Origin: DASZVB01 sp035545855
GTDB taxonomy: Bacteria > Myxococcota_A > Polyangia > Polyangiales > Polyangiaceae
NCBI GenBank assembly: GCA_035545855.1
Contig: DASZXK010000013.1
Coordinates: 1 to 64,000 of the forward strand
DNA: 64,000 bases
Direction of reading: 5' to 3'
Shown here: piece after piece, positions 1 to 8,672 of the stretch
Layout: every line of letters starts with the position of its first letter
Numbering within the stretch: the stretch's first letter is position 1
Translations under genes and position numbers: made by a program
The notes under the pieces: generated by a model
Databases searched by the model: none
The model's input: only the letters and a program-made list of their open reading frames with translations
Told to the model about the DNA's origin: nothing

Positions 1-476
1 CGACGCTCTCTCGGAAGCCTGTTTCCGAGAAAGCCATGAAGCTCGCGAAGCGAAGGCTCACGTTCACGGCCGTCTCGGTGCCGATTTTCGACTCTTGCAT
101 GAATGCTCAGGGACGAGGCGGGACGGCCCACCGCGGCTCGCAGTGCGGGCCCTCCCTGTCGTCGCCGCGTGACGGACTGAACCCAGGCTTCTGGAAGAGT
201 GATGCCGGCGCGGGGCGGCGCTCCGTCGTTCCTTCCACGAATACCGAACGCGCCGGTATCACTCTGCCGGAAGCATCGCGCCCGATACGAGCTGACGCTC
301 GTCGCCACGTCTTTCGGGAGCGACGCCGGAAGGACCTCACCCGGCGGATTCGACCGGAAAGAGTGACGAATGGTCAGCGCGCGATGGGGGGCAGCTCATC
401 CCCCTCGACCTTCTCCCGCGTTTCGATCCGGCTGTCTCCGGATCGCGATCGGTCATTTGGTGTCCCGCCCGCGGAT
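1..476. other. Non-coding stretch with two hairpins
   Basis: No gene is supported here; the open frames on either strand lack recognisable composition or start signals and look like GC-rich shadows. Two perfect inverted repeats are visible: TCTCGGAA/TTCCGAGA at 9-16/23-30 and CGATCCGG/CCGGATCG at 424-431/438-445. The second lies just past the stop of the minus-strand barrel gene and may end its transcript. Confidence 0.5.
424..445 (-). terminator. Hairpin downstream of the barrel-protein gene
   Basis: CGATCCGG and CCGGATCG form an 8-bp perfect stem with a 6-base loop, 32 bases past the stop codon of the minus-strand gene. No T-run follows on the minus strand, so an intrinsic terminator is only possible. 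Confidence 0.3.
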
Positions 477-1367
477 TCAGCGCGGCGACCAGGCGACGCC
501 GAGCTCGAACCCCTGCGCGAGGAGACGGAACTGATTCGTGTCCTCGTGGCTGTACGTCTCTTGATAGAAGAAGCTCTGACGGTACGCCAGGTGCGCCTCG
601 ACGGGGTCGAATCGATATGCGACGCCGAGGATCGCGTCGAGGTCCGTCTGGGTGAAGTGCATCGTGCCGCCCTCCTTGTAGAAGCTCGGCAGAGCTCGAA
701 CGAACGCGACCCGAAACTCGCCGTACGCGCGGACGTCCCGCAAGAGCGGCTGGCTCGCCGTGACGCCGAGGATGGGCAAGGGGAGGAGCTGCTTCGCGAA
801 GTTCTCTCGCTTCTCCGTCTTCACGGTCTTCGGCGAGAGCGGTCCGTCGATGTGGAAATCGAGCGCGTCGAGCACGAGGCCGGCTTCGCCGAGCACCCTG
901 CCCGTCGCCGGATCGGCGGTGCCGACGAAGCGGTGCTGGTACAGGACGAGCCCGCGGTAGTACTGCGTGCTCCCGATGTCGACGTGTCCGCCGCCCTGGT
1001 AGAGGGTGCCGTTGAACCACTCGTCCCTCGGTAGAGTCGCGTCGCCGCCGAACAAGGTGGCCTGGAAGAGAATCCGCAGCGCGCCCCGGGGTCCGAGCGG
1101 CATCCTCCCGTCGGCCTCGAGCGCGTTCACGGAGCGGAGGCCGAGGTTCTCGCGGAGGCCGAGTCGATCGCCCTCGAACTGGAACTCCCGGACCTTCACG
1201 AAACCCGTCGGGGAAAACGCGTGGAAGACGGAGAGCCCGACCGAGGGACGCTCCTTTTCCGGCGCGGCCGGCTCCTCCGCTCGAGCGACTCGCGGCGAAG
1301 ACCAGAACACGCTCGAGCACAGGCAAGCGACCAACGTGCTCCGTTGCCGGATCCAGGACGTGTTCAT
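477..1367 (-). CDS. Putative outer-membrane beta-barrel protein
   Basis: 296 aa with a Sec signal peptide (residues 1-30, cleavage suggested after ARA) and then alternating hydrophobic/aromatic stretches typical of an outer-membrane barrel (for example YYRGLVLYQHRF and AHLAYRQSFFYQE). It ends with a short GFELGVAW strand. No family is recognised, so the substrate is unknown. The ATG at 1367 is preceded by a strong GGAGGAG ribosome binding site; the frame stays open further upstream but without a signal peptide. A sigma-54 promoter at 1406-1421 leaves a leader of about 28 bases. It is divergent from the lon-like operon, which has its own sigma-54 element. Confidence 0.75.
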   Translation of the reverse strand: MNTSWIRQRSTLVACLCSSVFWSSPRVARAEEPAAPEKERPSVGLSVFHAFSPTGFVKVREFQFEGDRLGLRENLGLRSVNALEADGRMPLGPRGALRILFQATLFGGDATLPRDEWFNGTLYQGGGHVDIGSTQYYRGLVLYQHRFVGTADPATGRVLGEAGLVLDALDFHIDGPLSPKTVKTEKRENFAKQLLPLPILGVTASQPLLRDVRAYGEFRVAFVRALPSFYKEGGTMHFTQTDLDAILGVAYRFDPVEAHLAYRQSFFYQETYSHEDTNQFRLLAQGFELGVAWSPR

Positions 1368-1405
1368 GAAGCTCCTCCGCGCGACGATCGCGCAGCCTCC
1401 GCGAG

Positions 1406-1421
1406 TGCAATGCGCGCGCCA
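1406..1421 (-). promoter_or_regulatory. Sigma-54 promoter of the barrel-protein gene
   Basis: Minus-strand TGGCGCGCGCATTGCA matches TGGCACG-N4-TTGCA with correct GG-N10-GC spacing. Predicted transcription start is near 1395. Confidence 0.7.
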
Positions 1422-1531
1422 GGACGATCCGCGAGACATCGGAGCGACCCCGGCGCGCAGAACGCGCAACGCGCGTCTCGTCGCGCAAGTAATTCGTCCC
1501 CCTCGCTCCGGTGTGGGCGCTCCCGCCGAGG

Positions 1532-1547
1532 TGGCACATGCAGTGCA
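1532..1547 (+). promoter_or_regulatory. Sigma-54 promoter of the lon-like operon
   Basis: TGGCACATGCAGTGCA has a perfect -24 TGGCAC block and the -12 GC at the right distance. The -12 C (1546) is 17 bases from the ATG at 1563, so the leader would be only about 5 bases; the AAGGAA just after the motif would then not be transcribed. Confidence 0.65.
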
Positions 1548-1562
1548 AGGAATGCGCGCCGC

Positions 1563-4145
1563 ATGACCTCCACCGAAGCTTCGCGAACGGACGGCGACGG
1601 CGGCCCAACCGATGCGGCGAGGATGCCGCCGCTCGAGCCAGCACCGCGCCACGACCCCCTTCCGCCCGAGAGCCTGCGGAGGCGCTGCGACGCGGCGGCC
1701 CTCGGCTTCGTGACGACGGCCGATCTCCGGGGCGACGAGCCCGCCTTCGGCCAGGAACGAGCGGCCAGGGCCGTCCGTTTCGCGATGTCCATGCGCCGTC
1801 CCGGGTACAACGTGTTCGCGCTCGGCTCGAGCGGCGTCGGAAAGCACGCCATCGTCCGCGAGCTCGTCGCGGAGTACGCATCGGAGCAACCTCCGCCGAG
1901 CGACTGGGTCTACGTCGAAGATTTCGCGCGTCCCGCCGAGCCTCGCGCCATCGAGCTTCCCCAGGGCCATGGCCGCCTGCTGGTCGAGGACATGAAGAAG
2001 CTCGTCCAGGATCTCCAGGCCGCCATCCCGGCCGCGTTCGCGACGCGCGAGTACGCGACTCGCCTCGAGGAGCTCCAGCGCGAGTTCCAGGCCAAGCACG
2101 ACGCGCTCTTCTCCGCGATCGAGGCCACGGGGGCCTCGCGGGGCATCGCGGTCCTCAGGTCCCCGTCCGGGGTGGTCTTCGCGGCAGTGAAGGAGGGCGA
2201 GATCCTGTCTCCGGACCAGCTCGAGAAGCTGCCCGACGAGGAGAAGACCCGGCTGCGTGCGACCGTGCAGGAGCTCCAGACGGAGCTTTCGGACCGGTTG
2301 AAGGAGCTACCGCGGATACACCGGGAGCTCCGCGAGCGTCTTCGCGAGCTCGAACGGAGCGTCACCCGGTACACGGTCGACGGCGTCATGGAAGACGTCG
2401 TGCGACGCTACGCGGCCCTCCCCGAGGTCGCGCGATACCTGAGCGACGTGCGCCTGGACGTCGTCGAGGAGGCGGCGCTCTTCCGGCTCGAGAAGGACGA
2501 AGAGTCCCCCATCCCGCCGCCCCTGCGTCCGGATCGGCGACTCGTCCGCTACGCCGTGAACCTCCTCGTGGATCGCTCGGAGTGTCCGGGTGCGCCGGTC
2601 GAGTACGACGACCATGCCACCTACGAGCACCTGGTCGGGCGCGTCGAGCACTACGCCGAGTTCGGGAACCTCGTCACGAACTTCTCTCTCATCAAATCCG
2701 GATCGCTCCATCGGGCGAATGGAGGCGTTCTCTTGCTGGATGCGCGAGATCTCCTCGCCCAGCCGTACGCCTGGACGGCGCTCAAGCGGGCGCTCTCCGG
2801 CGGGCGAATCGAGATCGAGCCGCTCTCGCAGGTCCTCGGACTGTCCACGTCGGAATCCCTGAGACCGCGGCCGATTCCGCTGAACGTGAAGGTCGTGCTC
2901 TTCGGTCCGCGCGAGATCTACTACCTGCTCGCGGAACACGATCCCGAGTTTGCCTCTCTCTTCAAGGTCGAGGCGGACTTCGAGGACGTCATCGAGCGGA
3001 CCTCGGAAGCGGAGCGGCGTTTCGCTTCGCGGCTCGCCGCCATCGCGCGCCGGAGCTCCGTTCGCCCCCTCTCGGCCGAGGCCGTGGGTCGGCTCGTGGA
3101 GGAGGCGTCCCGCCTGGCGGACGACGGCCGAAAGCTGTCCACGAACGTGCGCGGTCTGGTCGACATCGTGCTGGAAGGCGAGCACTACGCGGCCGAGCGC
3201 GCGAGCGTGAGCCTCGACGTGGAGGACGTCGACCGAGCCATGGTCGCGCGAACGGAGCGACGGGACCGGATCCGCCGGGATCTGGTGGAAGCCGTGACTC
3301 GTCGGACGATCCTCATCGACGTGACGGGCGAGCGGATCGGTCAGGTGAACGGCCTCGCGGCCGTGTCCCTCGCCGACTTCACGTTCGGAAGACCGACCCG
3401 GATCACCGCAACGGCCCGGATCGGCGAAGGTCGGATCGTGGACATCGAGCGCGAGGTCGAGCTCGGAGGACCATTTCACTCGAAGGGCGTGCTGATCCTG
3501 ACCAACTACCTCGCGGCGAGATACGCGAAGCAGTATCCGCTGTCCCTGTCGGCGAGCCTCGTGTTCGAGCAGTCCTACTCCGGGGTCGAGGGGGACAGCG
3601 CGTCCCTCGCCGAGCTCTGCGCGCTGCTCTCGGCCATCGCGGAGATCCCCGTCAAGCAGTCCATCGCGGTGACGGGCTCCGTGAACCAATCGGGAAAGGT
3701 GCAGGCCGTCGGCGCGGTCAACGAGAAGGTCGAGGGGTTCTTCGACGTTTGCCGCGCCGTCGGCCTCTCCGGGTCCCAGGGAGTGATCGTCCCGCGGGCG
3801 AACGTCGACTGGCTGATGTTGCGGGAGGACGTCGTTCTCGCCGCACGAGAGGGACGCTTCCACGTCGTCCCGGTCGACACGGTGAACGAGGCAATGGAGG
3901 TCCTCACCGGCGTCCGGGCCGGTGAGCCCGACGCCGACGGAGACAGCCCTGCCGGTACGCTGAATCAACGGGTCGAGCAGCGCCTCATCGACTTTGCCGT
4001 CGTCGCCAAGCGATTCGGAGAGCTCTTCGAGCTCGGGGGCGAGGAGGAGCCGAAGGATCGAGACCAGTCCGATGGCCGCAGCGCGACGGGAGTCGCCGTG
4101 AGCGCCGCGCGTCCCTTGCAAGCGTCGCGCAAACCGTGCGCATGA
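1563..4145 (+). CDS. Lon-like ATP-dependent protease (AAA_32 / Lon_C type)
   Basis: 860 aa. It belongs to the stand-alone Lon-like group with an N-terminal AAA_32 ATPase and C-terminal Lon protease domain, lacking the LAN substrate domain of classical Lon. Walker A is GSSGVGKHA (residues 88-96) and Walker B is LLLDARD (about 390-396). The catalytic dyad is visible as Ser679 in EGDSAS and Lys722 in NEKVEGFF, spaced 43 residues apart as in the family. It should degrade misfolded or regulatory proteins in the cytoplasm. The ATG at 1563 was chosen because the promoter lies just upstream; an alternative in-frame ATG is at 1623. It heads an operon with the nucleotidyltransferase, the 177 aa protein and the DUF2267 gene. 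Confidence 0.92.
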   Translation: MTSTEASRTDGDGGPTDAARMPPLEPAPRHDPLPPESLRRRCDAAALGFVTTADLRGDEPAFGQERAARAVRFAMSMRRPGYNVFALGSSGVGKHAIVRELVAEYASEQPPPSDWVYVEDFARPAEPRAIELPQGHGRLLVEDMKKLVQDLQAAIPAAFATREYATRLEELQREFQAKHDALFSAIEATGASRGIAVLRSPSGVVFAAVKEGEILSPDQLEKLPDEEKTRLRATVQELQTELSDRLKELPRIHRELRERLRELERSVTRYTVDGVMEDVVRRYAALPEVARYLSDVRLDVVEEAALFRLEKDEESPIPPPLRPDRRLVRYAVNLLVDRSECPGAPVEYDDHATYEHLVGRVEHYAEFGNLVTNFSLIKSGSLHRANGGVLLLDARDLLAQPYAWTALKRALSGGRIEIEPLSQVLGLSTSESLRPRPIPLNVKVVLFGPREIYYLLAEHDPEFASLFKVEADFEDVIERTSEAERRFASRLAAIARRSSVRPLSAEAVGRLVEEASRLADDGRKLSTNVRGLVDIVLEGEHYAAERASVSLDVEDVDRAMVARTERRDRIRRDLVEAVTRRTILIDVTGERIGQVNGLAAVSLADFTFGRPTRITATARIGEGRIVDIEREVELGGPFHSKGVLILTNYLAARYAKQYPLSLSASLVFEQSYSGVEGDSASLAELCALLSAIAEIPVKQSIAVTGSVNQSGKVQAVGAVNEKVEGFFDVCRAVGLSGSQGVIVPRANVDWLMLREDVVLAAREGRFHVVPVDTVNEAMEVLTGVRAGEPDADGDSPAGTLNQRVEQRLIDFAVVAKRFGELFELGGEEEPKDRDQSDGRSATGVAVSAARPLQASRKPCA

Positions 4146-4242
4146 CCTGGCGCTCGTCCCGGTGCCTCGGCGAAATTGCCGGCCCCCGCGCCCACCGAGT
4201 CACCGAGCCGGAGGCGGCACGAACGTTGCTGCAGGAGCGCGC

Positions 4243-5232
4243 ATGAACCAGTCGGGCAATTCGGCGTCCGCCGAGCAGAAGAGGCTCTGGACCATCGTGC
4301 TCGCCGCGGGAGAGGGGACCCGACTCCAGGCGCTCACGCACGCGCTCCACGGGGAGGCCCTGCCCAAGCAGTTTGCGCGGATCCAGGGCGGACGCTCCCT
4401 GCTCCAGGCGACGCTCGAGCGGACGTCTCACTGGAGTCCGCCCGAGCGGACGGTCATCGTGGTCTCGGCGGAACGAGAGGCGCTCGCGCGGCGCCAGGTT
4501 CGAGCGGTCGAGGGCGTCGAGGTCGTCGCCCAGCCCCGGAACGTCGGCACCGGCCCGGGTCTCATGCTCCCCCTCTGTCACGTCCTCGCGAGGGATCCCG
4601 ATGCGGTCGTGGCCGTCGTTCCCTCGGACCACTACGTGAAGGACACCGCGCCGTTCGTCGAATCCGTGCGGCGCGCGGAGGCGATGGCGAGGGCACGGGA
4701 CACGGTGGTCCTGGTCGCGGCCGTCCCGAACCGGCCCGAGACGCAGTACGGGTGGATCCTCACGGAGGGGACGAACGGGAACCGCTCCGTGGCGAGCTTT
4801 CACGAGAAGCCGGAGAGCGCGGTCGCGGAGCGCCTGTTCGCTTCGGGCGGCCTCTGGAACACGTTCATGATGGTCGGGTCCGCGAGGGCGTTCTGGCGCA
4901 TCGCGTCCGCGCACCTCCCCGTCCAGGCGATGCTCTTCGGGCCTTACCGCGCCGCGATCGGGTCGGTCGCCGCAGGGCCGACACTCTCCCGCATCTATCG
5001 GGCGATGCCCCAGGCAGATTTCTCGCGTGACGTGCTCGAGCGCGCCCCCGACCTCGGCGTCGTTCCGCTCTCCTCGTGCGGCTGGTCCGACTGGGGCACG
5101 CCCGAGAGGATCCTCGACAGCCTCCGCGGGAGCGCCGACTACGACGCACTGCTCGGTCGCATGGAGGAGCGGCGTGAATCCGGCGTCTTCTCCAAGCGGG
5201 AGGCGACGACGAAGGGAAGCGAAGCGGCGTGA
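4243..5232 (+). CDS. Sugar-phosphate nucleotidyltransferase, mannose-1-phosphate guanylyltransferase-like
   Basis: 329 aa. The N-terminus carries the NTP-transferase signature LAAGEGTRL (about residues 18-27) and PKQF further on, as in enzymes making GDP-mannose from mannose-1-phosphate and GTP. SFHEKPES resembles the FVEKP sugar-phosphate loop. Its length matches the catalytic domain only; the isomerase domain of bifunctional ManC enzymes is missing. GDP-mannose feeds polysaccharide or glycan synthesis, but the actual substrate is not proven. The ATG has AGGAG nine bases upstream. The gap to the protease gene is 97 bases with no convincing promoter, so co-transcription is likely. Confidence 0.82.
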   Translation: MNQSGNSASAEQKRLWTIVLAAGEGTRLQALTHALHGEALPKQFARIQGGRSLLQATLERTSHWSPPERTVIVVSAEREALARRQVRAVEGVEVVAQPRNVGTGPGLMLPLCHVLARDPDAVVAVVPSDHYVKDTAPFVESVRRAEAMARARDTVVLVAAVPNRPETQYGWILTEGTNGNRSVASFHEKPESAVAERLFASGGLWNTFMMVGSARAFWRIASAHLPVQAMLFGPYRAAIGSVAAGPTLSRIYRAMPQADFSRDVLERAPDLGVVPLSSCGWSDWGTPERILDSLRGSADYDALLGRMEERRESGVFSKREATTKGSEAA

Positions 5233-5272
5233 CTCACGGCGGCGGCTCGGCCGCCCGAGAGACGAGGATCCG

Positions 5273-5806
5273 ATGAAGCTCTCCGAGACCGGATACGACG
5301 ACTCCGAGACTGGCTGCTGCGCGAGGCTCGATCGCTCTCTCTGGGACGAGAAGACGTTCGAATGGAAGGACAAGCCGTTCCTGAAGGATCACGTGCATGC
5401 CTTTCTTCACGTCCCTCTGAACTACGGATCCGTCATCAGCCGGGACAACACGCGCGTGGAGGGCGCGGCGGCGTACGCGAAGCCGCCCATCCATCTGACG
5501 GACGAGGTTTCCCCGTGGGGCTCGGACGTCTACATCGCCGTGGATCGACCCGTCCCGAATTCCAAGATGACCACGCTCTCCGGCACCTTCATGACGAAGG
5601 TATTCGAAGGGCCGTACCGGGACGTCGGAAAGTGGATCCGGGCGATGGAGGAATACGTCGCGGCGAACGGCTGGACCGTCGACCACCTCTATTTCTACTA
5701 CGCCACGTGTCCGAAGTGCGCGAAGCACTTCGGCAAGAACGAGGTCGTGCTCTTCGCACGGGTCACCGGCGGGAGCGCCGGGCTCCCTGGGTCGGCGAGC
5801 GCATGA
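5273..5806 (+). CDS. Conserved hypothetical protein, 177 aa, C-terminal CxxC motif
   Basis: 177 aa, no signal peptide or membrane segment. The N-terminus (SETGYDDSETGCCARLD) and the C-terminal YYATCPKCAKHFGKNEVVLFARV are the striking parts; CPKC could bind metal or act in redox chemistry. I have the impression of similar proteins in stress-gene islands, often named 'hydrolase' without biochemical support; this is recall, not a search. It sits 40 bases after the nucleotidyltransferase and 31 before the DUF2267 gene, so it is part of the same operon. Function unknown. Confidence 0.75.
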   Translation: MKLSETGYDDSETGCCARLDRSLWDEKTFEWKDKPFLKDHVHAFLHVPLNYGSVISRDNTRVEGAAAYAKPPIHLTDEVSPWGSDVYIAVDRPVPNSKMTTLSGTFMTKVFEGPYRDVGKWIRAMEEYVAANGWTVDHLYFYYATCPKCAKHFGKNEVVLFARVTGGSAGLPGSASA

Positions 5807-5837
5807 CCGCCGGAGGAGCGTTCGTCGGGGATCTTCC

Positions 5838-6497
5838 ATGACCACGCAAGCTGCCGAAGAAGATCTCGTGTCGCTCGTCGAGTCCACGGCACCGTTCGGC
5901 CGGGCGGACGCCGAGGCAGCCGTCGAGGCGACGCTCGAGGCGCTCGGCGCGGCGCTCCTGCCGAGCGAGCGAAGGGCCCTCGCGGAGTACGTTCCACGGG
6001 CCTTCCTCGCCGCGTTCCGGTCGGCGACGCCCGTTCCGAACCTGGACCTCGACGCGTTCTTTCACAGGGTCGCGAGGCATGAAAGAGCGCGGCCTGGTCG
6101 GGGGCGCGAGCACGCTCAGATCGTCTGCCGAGCGCTGTCGGAGATGCTCTCGGAGGACGTGCGGCAGGGACTCGTCCGGCACGTGCCGTGGCTCGCCCCG
6201 CTCTTCCAGCTCGACGAACGACCGGCTCCCCCGGAGGAGATCCCGCACGAGCGACCGCACCCGGAGACGCCCTCGGACCCGCTGGAAGGTCGGAACACGC
6301 TCGCGCGGGGACGTCCGGGAAGTCGCCACCCGCTCAGCACCTCTCGCCCGGACCGGGCGCAGACGCACTCCGTCGCGCGCTCCGATGGCCCCCACGAGGA
6401 CACGAAGCTCTCCTCGGCGCGCGGAACGACACAAGAGCGCGAATCCGAGACGCTTTCGACGGGACGCCCGGGACCCCGGCGGCCGCTCGGCGGCTGA
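5838..6497 (+). CDS. DUF2267 family protein with disordered Arg/Pro-rich tail
   Basis: 219 aa. Residues about 1-125 fit the all-helical DUF2267 fold (acidic N-terminus, PSERRALAEYVPRAFLAAF, and SEMLSEDVRQGLVRHVPWLAPLF). The remaining ~90 residues are rich in Arg, Pro, Ser and Glu and look disordered; they may be a basic interaction tail, or a region where composition alone keeps the frame open. DUF2267 has no established activity but recurs beside universal stress proteins and redox genes. Last gene of the lon-like operon, convergent with groEL. Confidence 0.75.
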   Translation: MTTQAAEEDLVSLVESTAPFGRADAEAAVEATLEALGAALLPSERRALAEYVPRAFLAAFRSATPVPNLDLDAFFHRVARHERARPGRGREHAQIVCRALSEMLSEDVRQGLVRHVPWLAPLFQLDERPAPPEEIPHERPHPETPSDPLEGRNTLARGRPGSRHPLSTSRPDRAQTHSVARSDGPHEDTKLSSARGTTQERESETLSTGRPGPRRPLGG

Positions 6498-6548
6498 GAC
6501 GCCCGCGGGCGCCCGCGTGTCACCCGGAAACCCGCCGGGGGGCGCGCC

Positions 6549-8171
6549 TCAGAGCTCCGGTTCCGGAACCGCCGGCGGGAACGCCTTCGGCTCGGGAACT
6601 TCGGTGAGCGTCGCCTCCGTGAGGAGCAAGATGCCCGCGACGGATACGGCGTTCTCGAGGCCGAGCCGGACGACCTTCGTCGCGTCGACGATTCCCGCTT
6701 CGAGCAGATCGACGTAGGTCCCGTGCTCGGCGTCCAGGCCGAACGCCCCCTTGCCGGAGCGCATGCGGTCGACGACCACGCCGTCGTCCGCCCCGCAGTT
6801 CGTGGCGAGCTGCCGCGTCGGCACCTCGAGGGCCTTCTTCAGGATCCGGAGGCCCGTCTTCTCGTCGCCTTCGGCCTTCGATTCCTCGCGCTCCACGGCG
6901 TCGATGGCCCGGAGCAGCGAGAGCCCCGCCCCCGGGACGATCCCCTCGGCAATGGCGGCCTTGGTCGAGTGAATGGCATCCTCGAACGCCTCCTTCTGTG
7001 CCTTCATGTCGGCCTCGGTCGGCGCGCCGGCTCGGATCACCGCGACGCCTCCGGAGAGCTTCGCGAGCCGCTCTTCGAGCTTCTCCCGGTCGTAGTCGCT
7101 GGTGGTGTCCTTGATCTGACGGCGGAGCTGCTCGCACCGCGCTTTGATCGCGTCCCGGTTGCCGGCTCCGCCGATGATCGTCGTCGTGTCCTTGTCGACG
7201 ACGACACGGCTCGCTCGACCGCAGTCTTGCACGGTGACGTTCTCGAGCTTCGAGCCGAGTTCCTCGGCGATGAGCTGTCCGCCCGTGAGGACGGCGATGT
7301 CTTCCAGCATGGCCTTTCGGCGGTCGCCGAAGCCGGGCGCCTTGACGGCGCAGCAGGCGAACGTGCCTCGGAGCTTGTTCACGACCAGCGTCGCGAGCGC
7401 ATCGCCCTCGACGTCCTCCGCGATGACGAGGACCGGATGCGCGAGCTTCACGGCCTGCTCCAGGAACGGCACGAAATCCTTCAGGTTCCCGAGTTTCTGC
7501 TGATGGATCAGGATGATCGGGTCGTCCAGCACGCACTCCATGCGCTCGGCGTCGGTCACGAAGTAGGGCGACAGGAACCCGTGGTCGAACTGCATGCCCT
7601 CGACGACCTCGAGCGTCGTCTCGGTGGTCTTCGCCTCCTCGACGGAGATGACGCCCTCGTCGCCGACTTTCTCGACCGCGTCCGCGACCAGGGCGCCGAG
7701 CTTGCGGTCGTTGTGAGCCGAGATCGTCGCGACCTGAGCCTTCTCCGTCTTGCTCTTCACGGGTCGTGACAGCTCCTTCAGTGAGGCCACGGCGGCTTCG
7801 AGCCCGCGCTGGAGCCCGCGGCGGATCTGGATGGCGCTCGCGCCCGCGACGACGTTGCGGACGCCCTCCGAGAAGATGGCGTGCGCGAGCAACGTCGAGG
7901 TGGTGGTCCCGTCCCCCGCGGCCTCGCTCGTTCGCTCGGCGGCCTGGCGGATCGTGCGAACGCCGAGGTTCTCGACCGGGTCCTTCAGCTCCATCTCCTT
8001 CGCGATGGTGACGCCGTCGTCGCAGACGATCGGCGCACCCCACTTCTTCTCGATGAGCACGCGCTTCGATTGTGGGCCGAGCGTGATGCGCACGGCGTTC
8101 GCGAGGGTCGTCGCGCCCCGGAGCACTTTCTCCCGAGCCTCCGAGTCGAACAGAACTTGTTTGTGGGCCAT
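6549..8171 (-). CDS. groEL: GroEL/Hsp60 chaperonin, orphan copy
   Basis: 540 aa group I chaperonin subunit: the N-terminus MAHKQVLFDSEAREK aligns with the start of GroEL, and the ATP-binding GDGTTTSTLLAHAI and the apical KAPGFGDRRKAML motifs are intact. It forms the double-ring folding chamber for nascent or damaged proteins. Two oddities: no groES lies beside it, and the C-terminal GGM repeat is absent (it ends PAVPEPEL). This suggests a stress-specific paralogue next to a housekeeping groESL elsewhere. No CIRCE element is visible; a near-perfect sigma-54 promoter lies 18 bases from the ATG. Confidence 0.96.
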   Translation of the reverse strand: MAHKQVLFDSEAREKVLRGATTLANAVRITLGPQSKRVLIEKKWGAPIVCDDGVTIAKEMELKDPVENLGVRTIRQAAERTSEAAGDGTTTSTLLAHAIFSEGVRNVVAGASAIQIRRGLQRGLEAAVASLKELSRPVKSKTEKAQVATISAHNDRKLGALVADAVEKVGDEGVISVEEAKTTETTLEVVEGMQFDHGFLSPYFVTDAERMECVLDDPIILIHQQKLGNLKDFVPFLEQAVKLAHPVLVIAEDVEGDALATLVVNKLRGTFACCAVKAPGFGDRRKAMLEDIAVLTGGQLIAEELGSKLENVTVQDCGRASRVVVDKDTTTIIGGAGNRDAIKARCEQLRRQIKDTTSDYDREKLEERLAKLSGGVAVIRAGAPTEADMKAQKEAFEDAIHSTKAAIAEGIVPGAGLSLLRAIDAVEREESKAEGDEKTGLRILKKALEVPTRQLATNCGADDGVVVDRMRSGKGAFGLDAEHGTYVDLLEAGIVDATKVVRLGLENAVSVAGILLLTEATLTEVPEPKAFPPAVPEPEL

Positions 8172-8188
8172 GTACTCGATCTGCTTGC

Positions 8189-8204
8189 AGCAACCCACGT
8201 GCCA
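8189..8204 (-). promoter_or_regulatory. Sigma-54 promoter of groEL
   Basis: Minus-strand TGGCACGTGGGTTGCT fits the consensus at every specified base. Predicted start is near 8178, giving a leader of about 7 bases before the unmistakable GroEL start; no Shine-Dalgarno can fit in it. Confidence 0.85.
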
Positions 8205-8469
8205 TCTCGCGCCTGAAAAGCGCCTGGGGCAGCCTGAGCGTTCGGGGCCCGGGATCCCACCCGATCGGGTCCGGCAGCGCCCGAACTCGGCGCTCTCCGT
8301 TCGAGGGGAGCGTCCGGGTTTTACGCGCTTCGTGCGGCGTCGCGCCGAATTTGCGCGAGGTGCGTTCCTCGGCGCACGGGACGCTGCTCGGTCGCACGCC
8401 GTCACGCAACCCCAGCGTGCCGGCGGGGTTCGCATTCGATCGCCTCTCCAGGCCGTTCACCAGGAACGT
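8205..8469. other. Intergenic region between divergent groEL and USP1 units
   Basis: Bounded by two divergent sigma-54 elements. No gene is supported. Sites for an enhancer-binding activator would be expected here, but I see no clear long inverted repeat. Confidence 0.5.
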
Positions 8470-8485
8470 CGGCACACGCCTTGCT
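8470..8485 (+). promoter_or_regulatory. Sigma-54 promoter of the small ORF/USP1 unit
   Basis: CGGCACACGCCTTGCT keeps GGCAC, TTGCT and the ten-base spacing. Predicted start is near 8496, three bases before the ATG of the small ORF at 8499. Confidence 0.7.
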
Positions 8486-8498
8486 CGGAAGAGCGTGC

Positions 8499-8636
8499 AT
8501 GTCGCCCCACCTCGCACTCTGGATGAGCCTCGCCATGTCCCTCGGCTGGATGCTGATCGGCATCGCCCGGTCCGGGCCGGTGCGGCCCCTGCCACGAGCT
8601 CTCGCCCCTACACGGCGAGCGATTCACGCGCCGTGA
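8499..8636 (+). CDS. Candidate 45-aa small membrane protein
   Basis: 45 aa beginning MSPHLALWMSLAMSLGWMLIG: one hydrophobic, Met-rich stretch (residues 4-23) and then a basic tail (RPLPRALAPTRRAIH). It starts exactly where the sigma-54 promoter predicts and ends 36 bases before USP1, so it would be the first gene of that transcript. No family is recognised. It could instead be untranslated leader of USP1; codon evidence is limited at this length. Confidence 0.4.
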   Translation: MSPHLALWMSLAMSLGWMLIGIARSGPVRPLPRALAPTRRAIHAP

Positions 8637-8672
8637 TCCATGGGACGCGGTCGTCGCGGCGGAGGGGACGAG

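Noticed and set aside
36..1034. Long plus-strand open frame opposite the barrel-protein gene
   Set aside because: Its translation is Arg/Glu-rich with no domain, and the minus strand encodes a clear signal peptide and barrel. It is a high-GC shadow.
8172..8672. CIRCE element for groEL
   Set aside because: No TTAGCACTC-type inverted repeat with nine-base spacer was found; the sigma-54 motif explains the promoter better.
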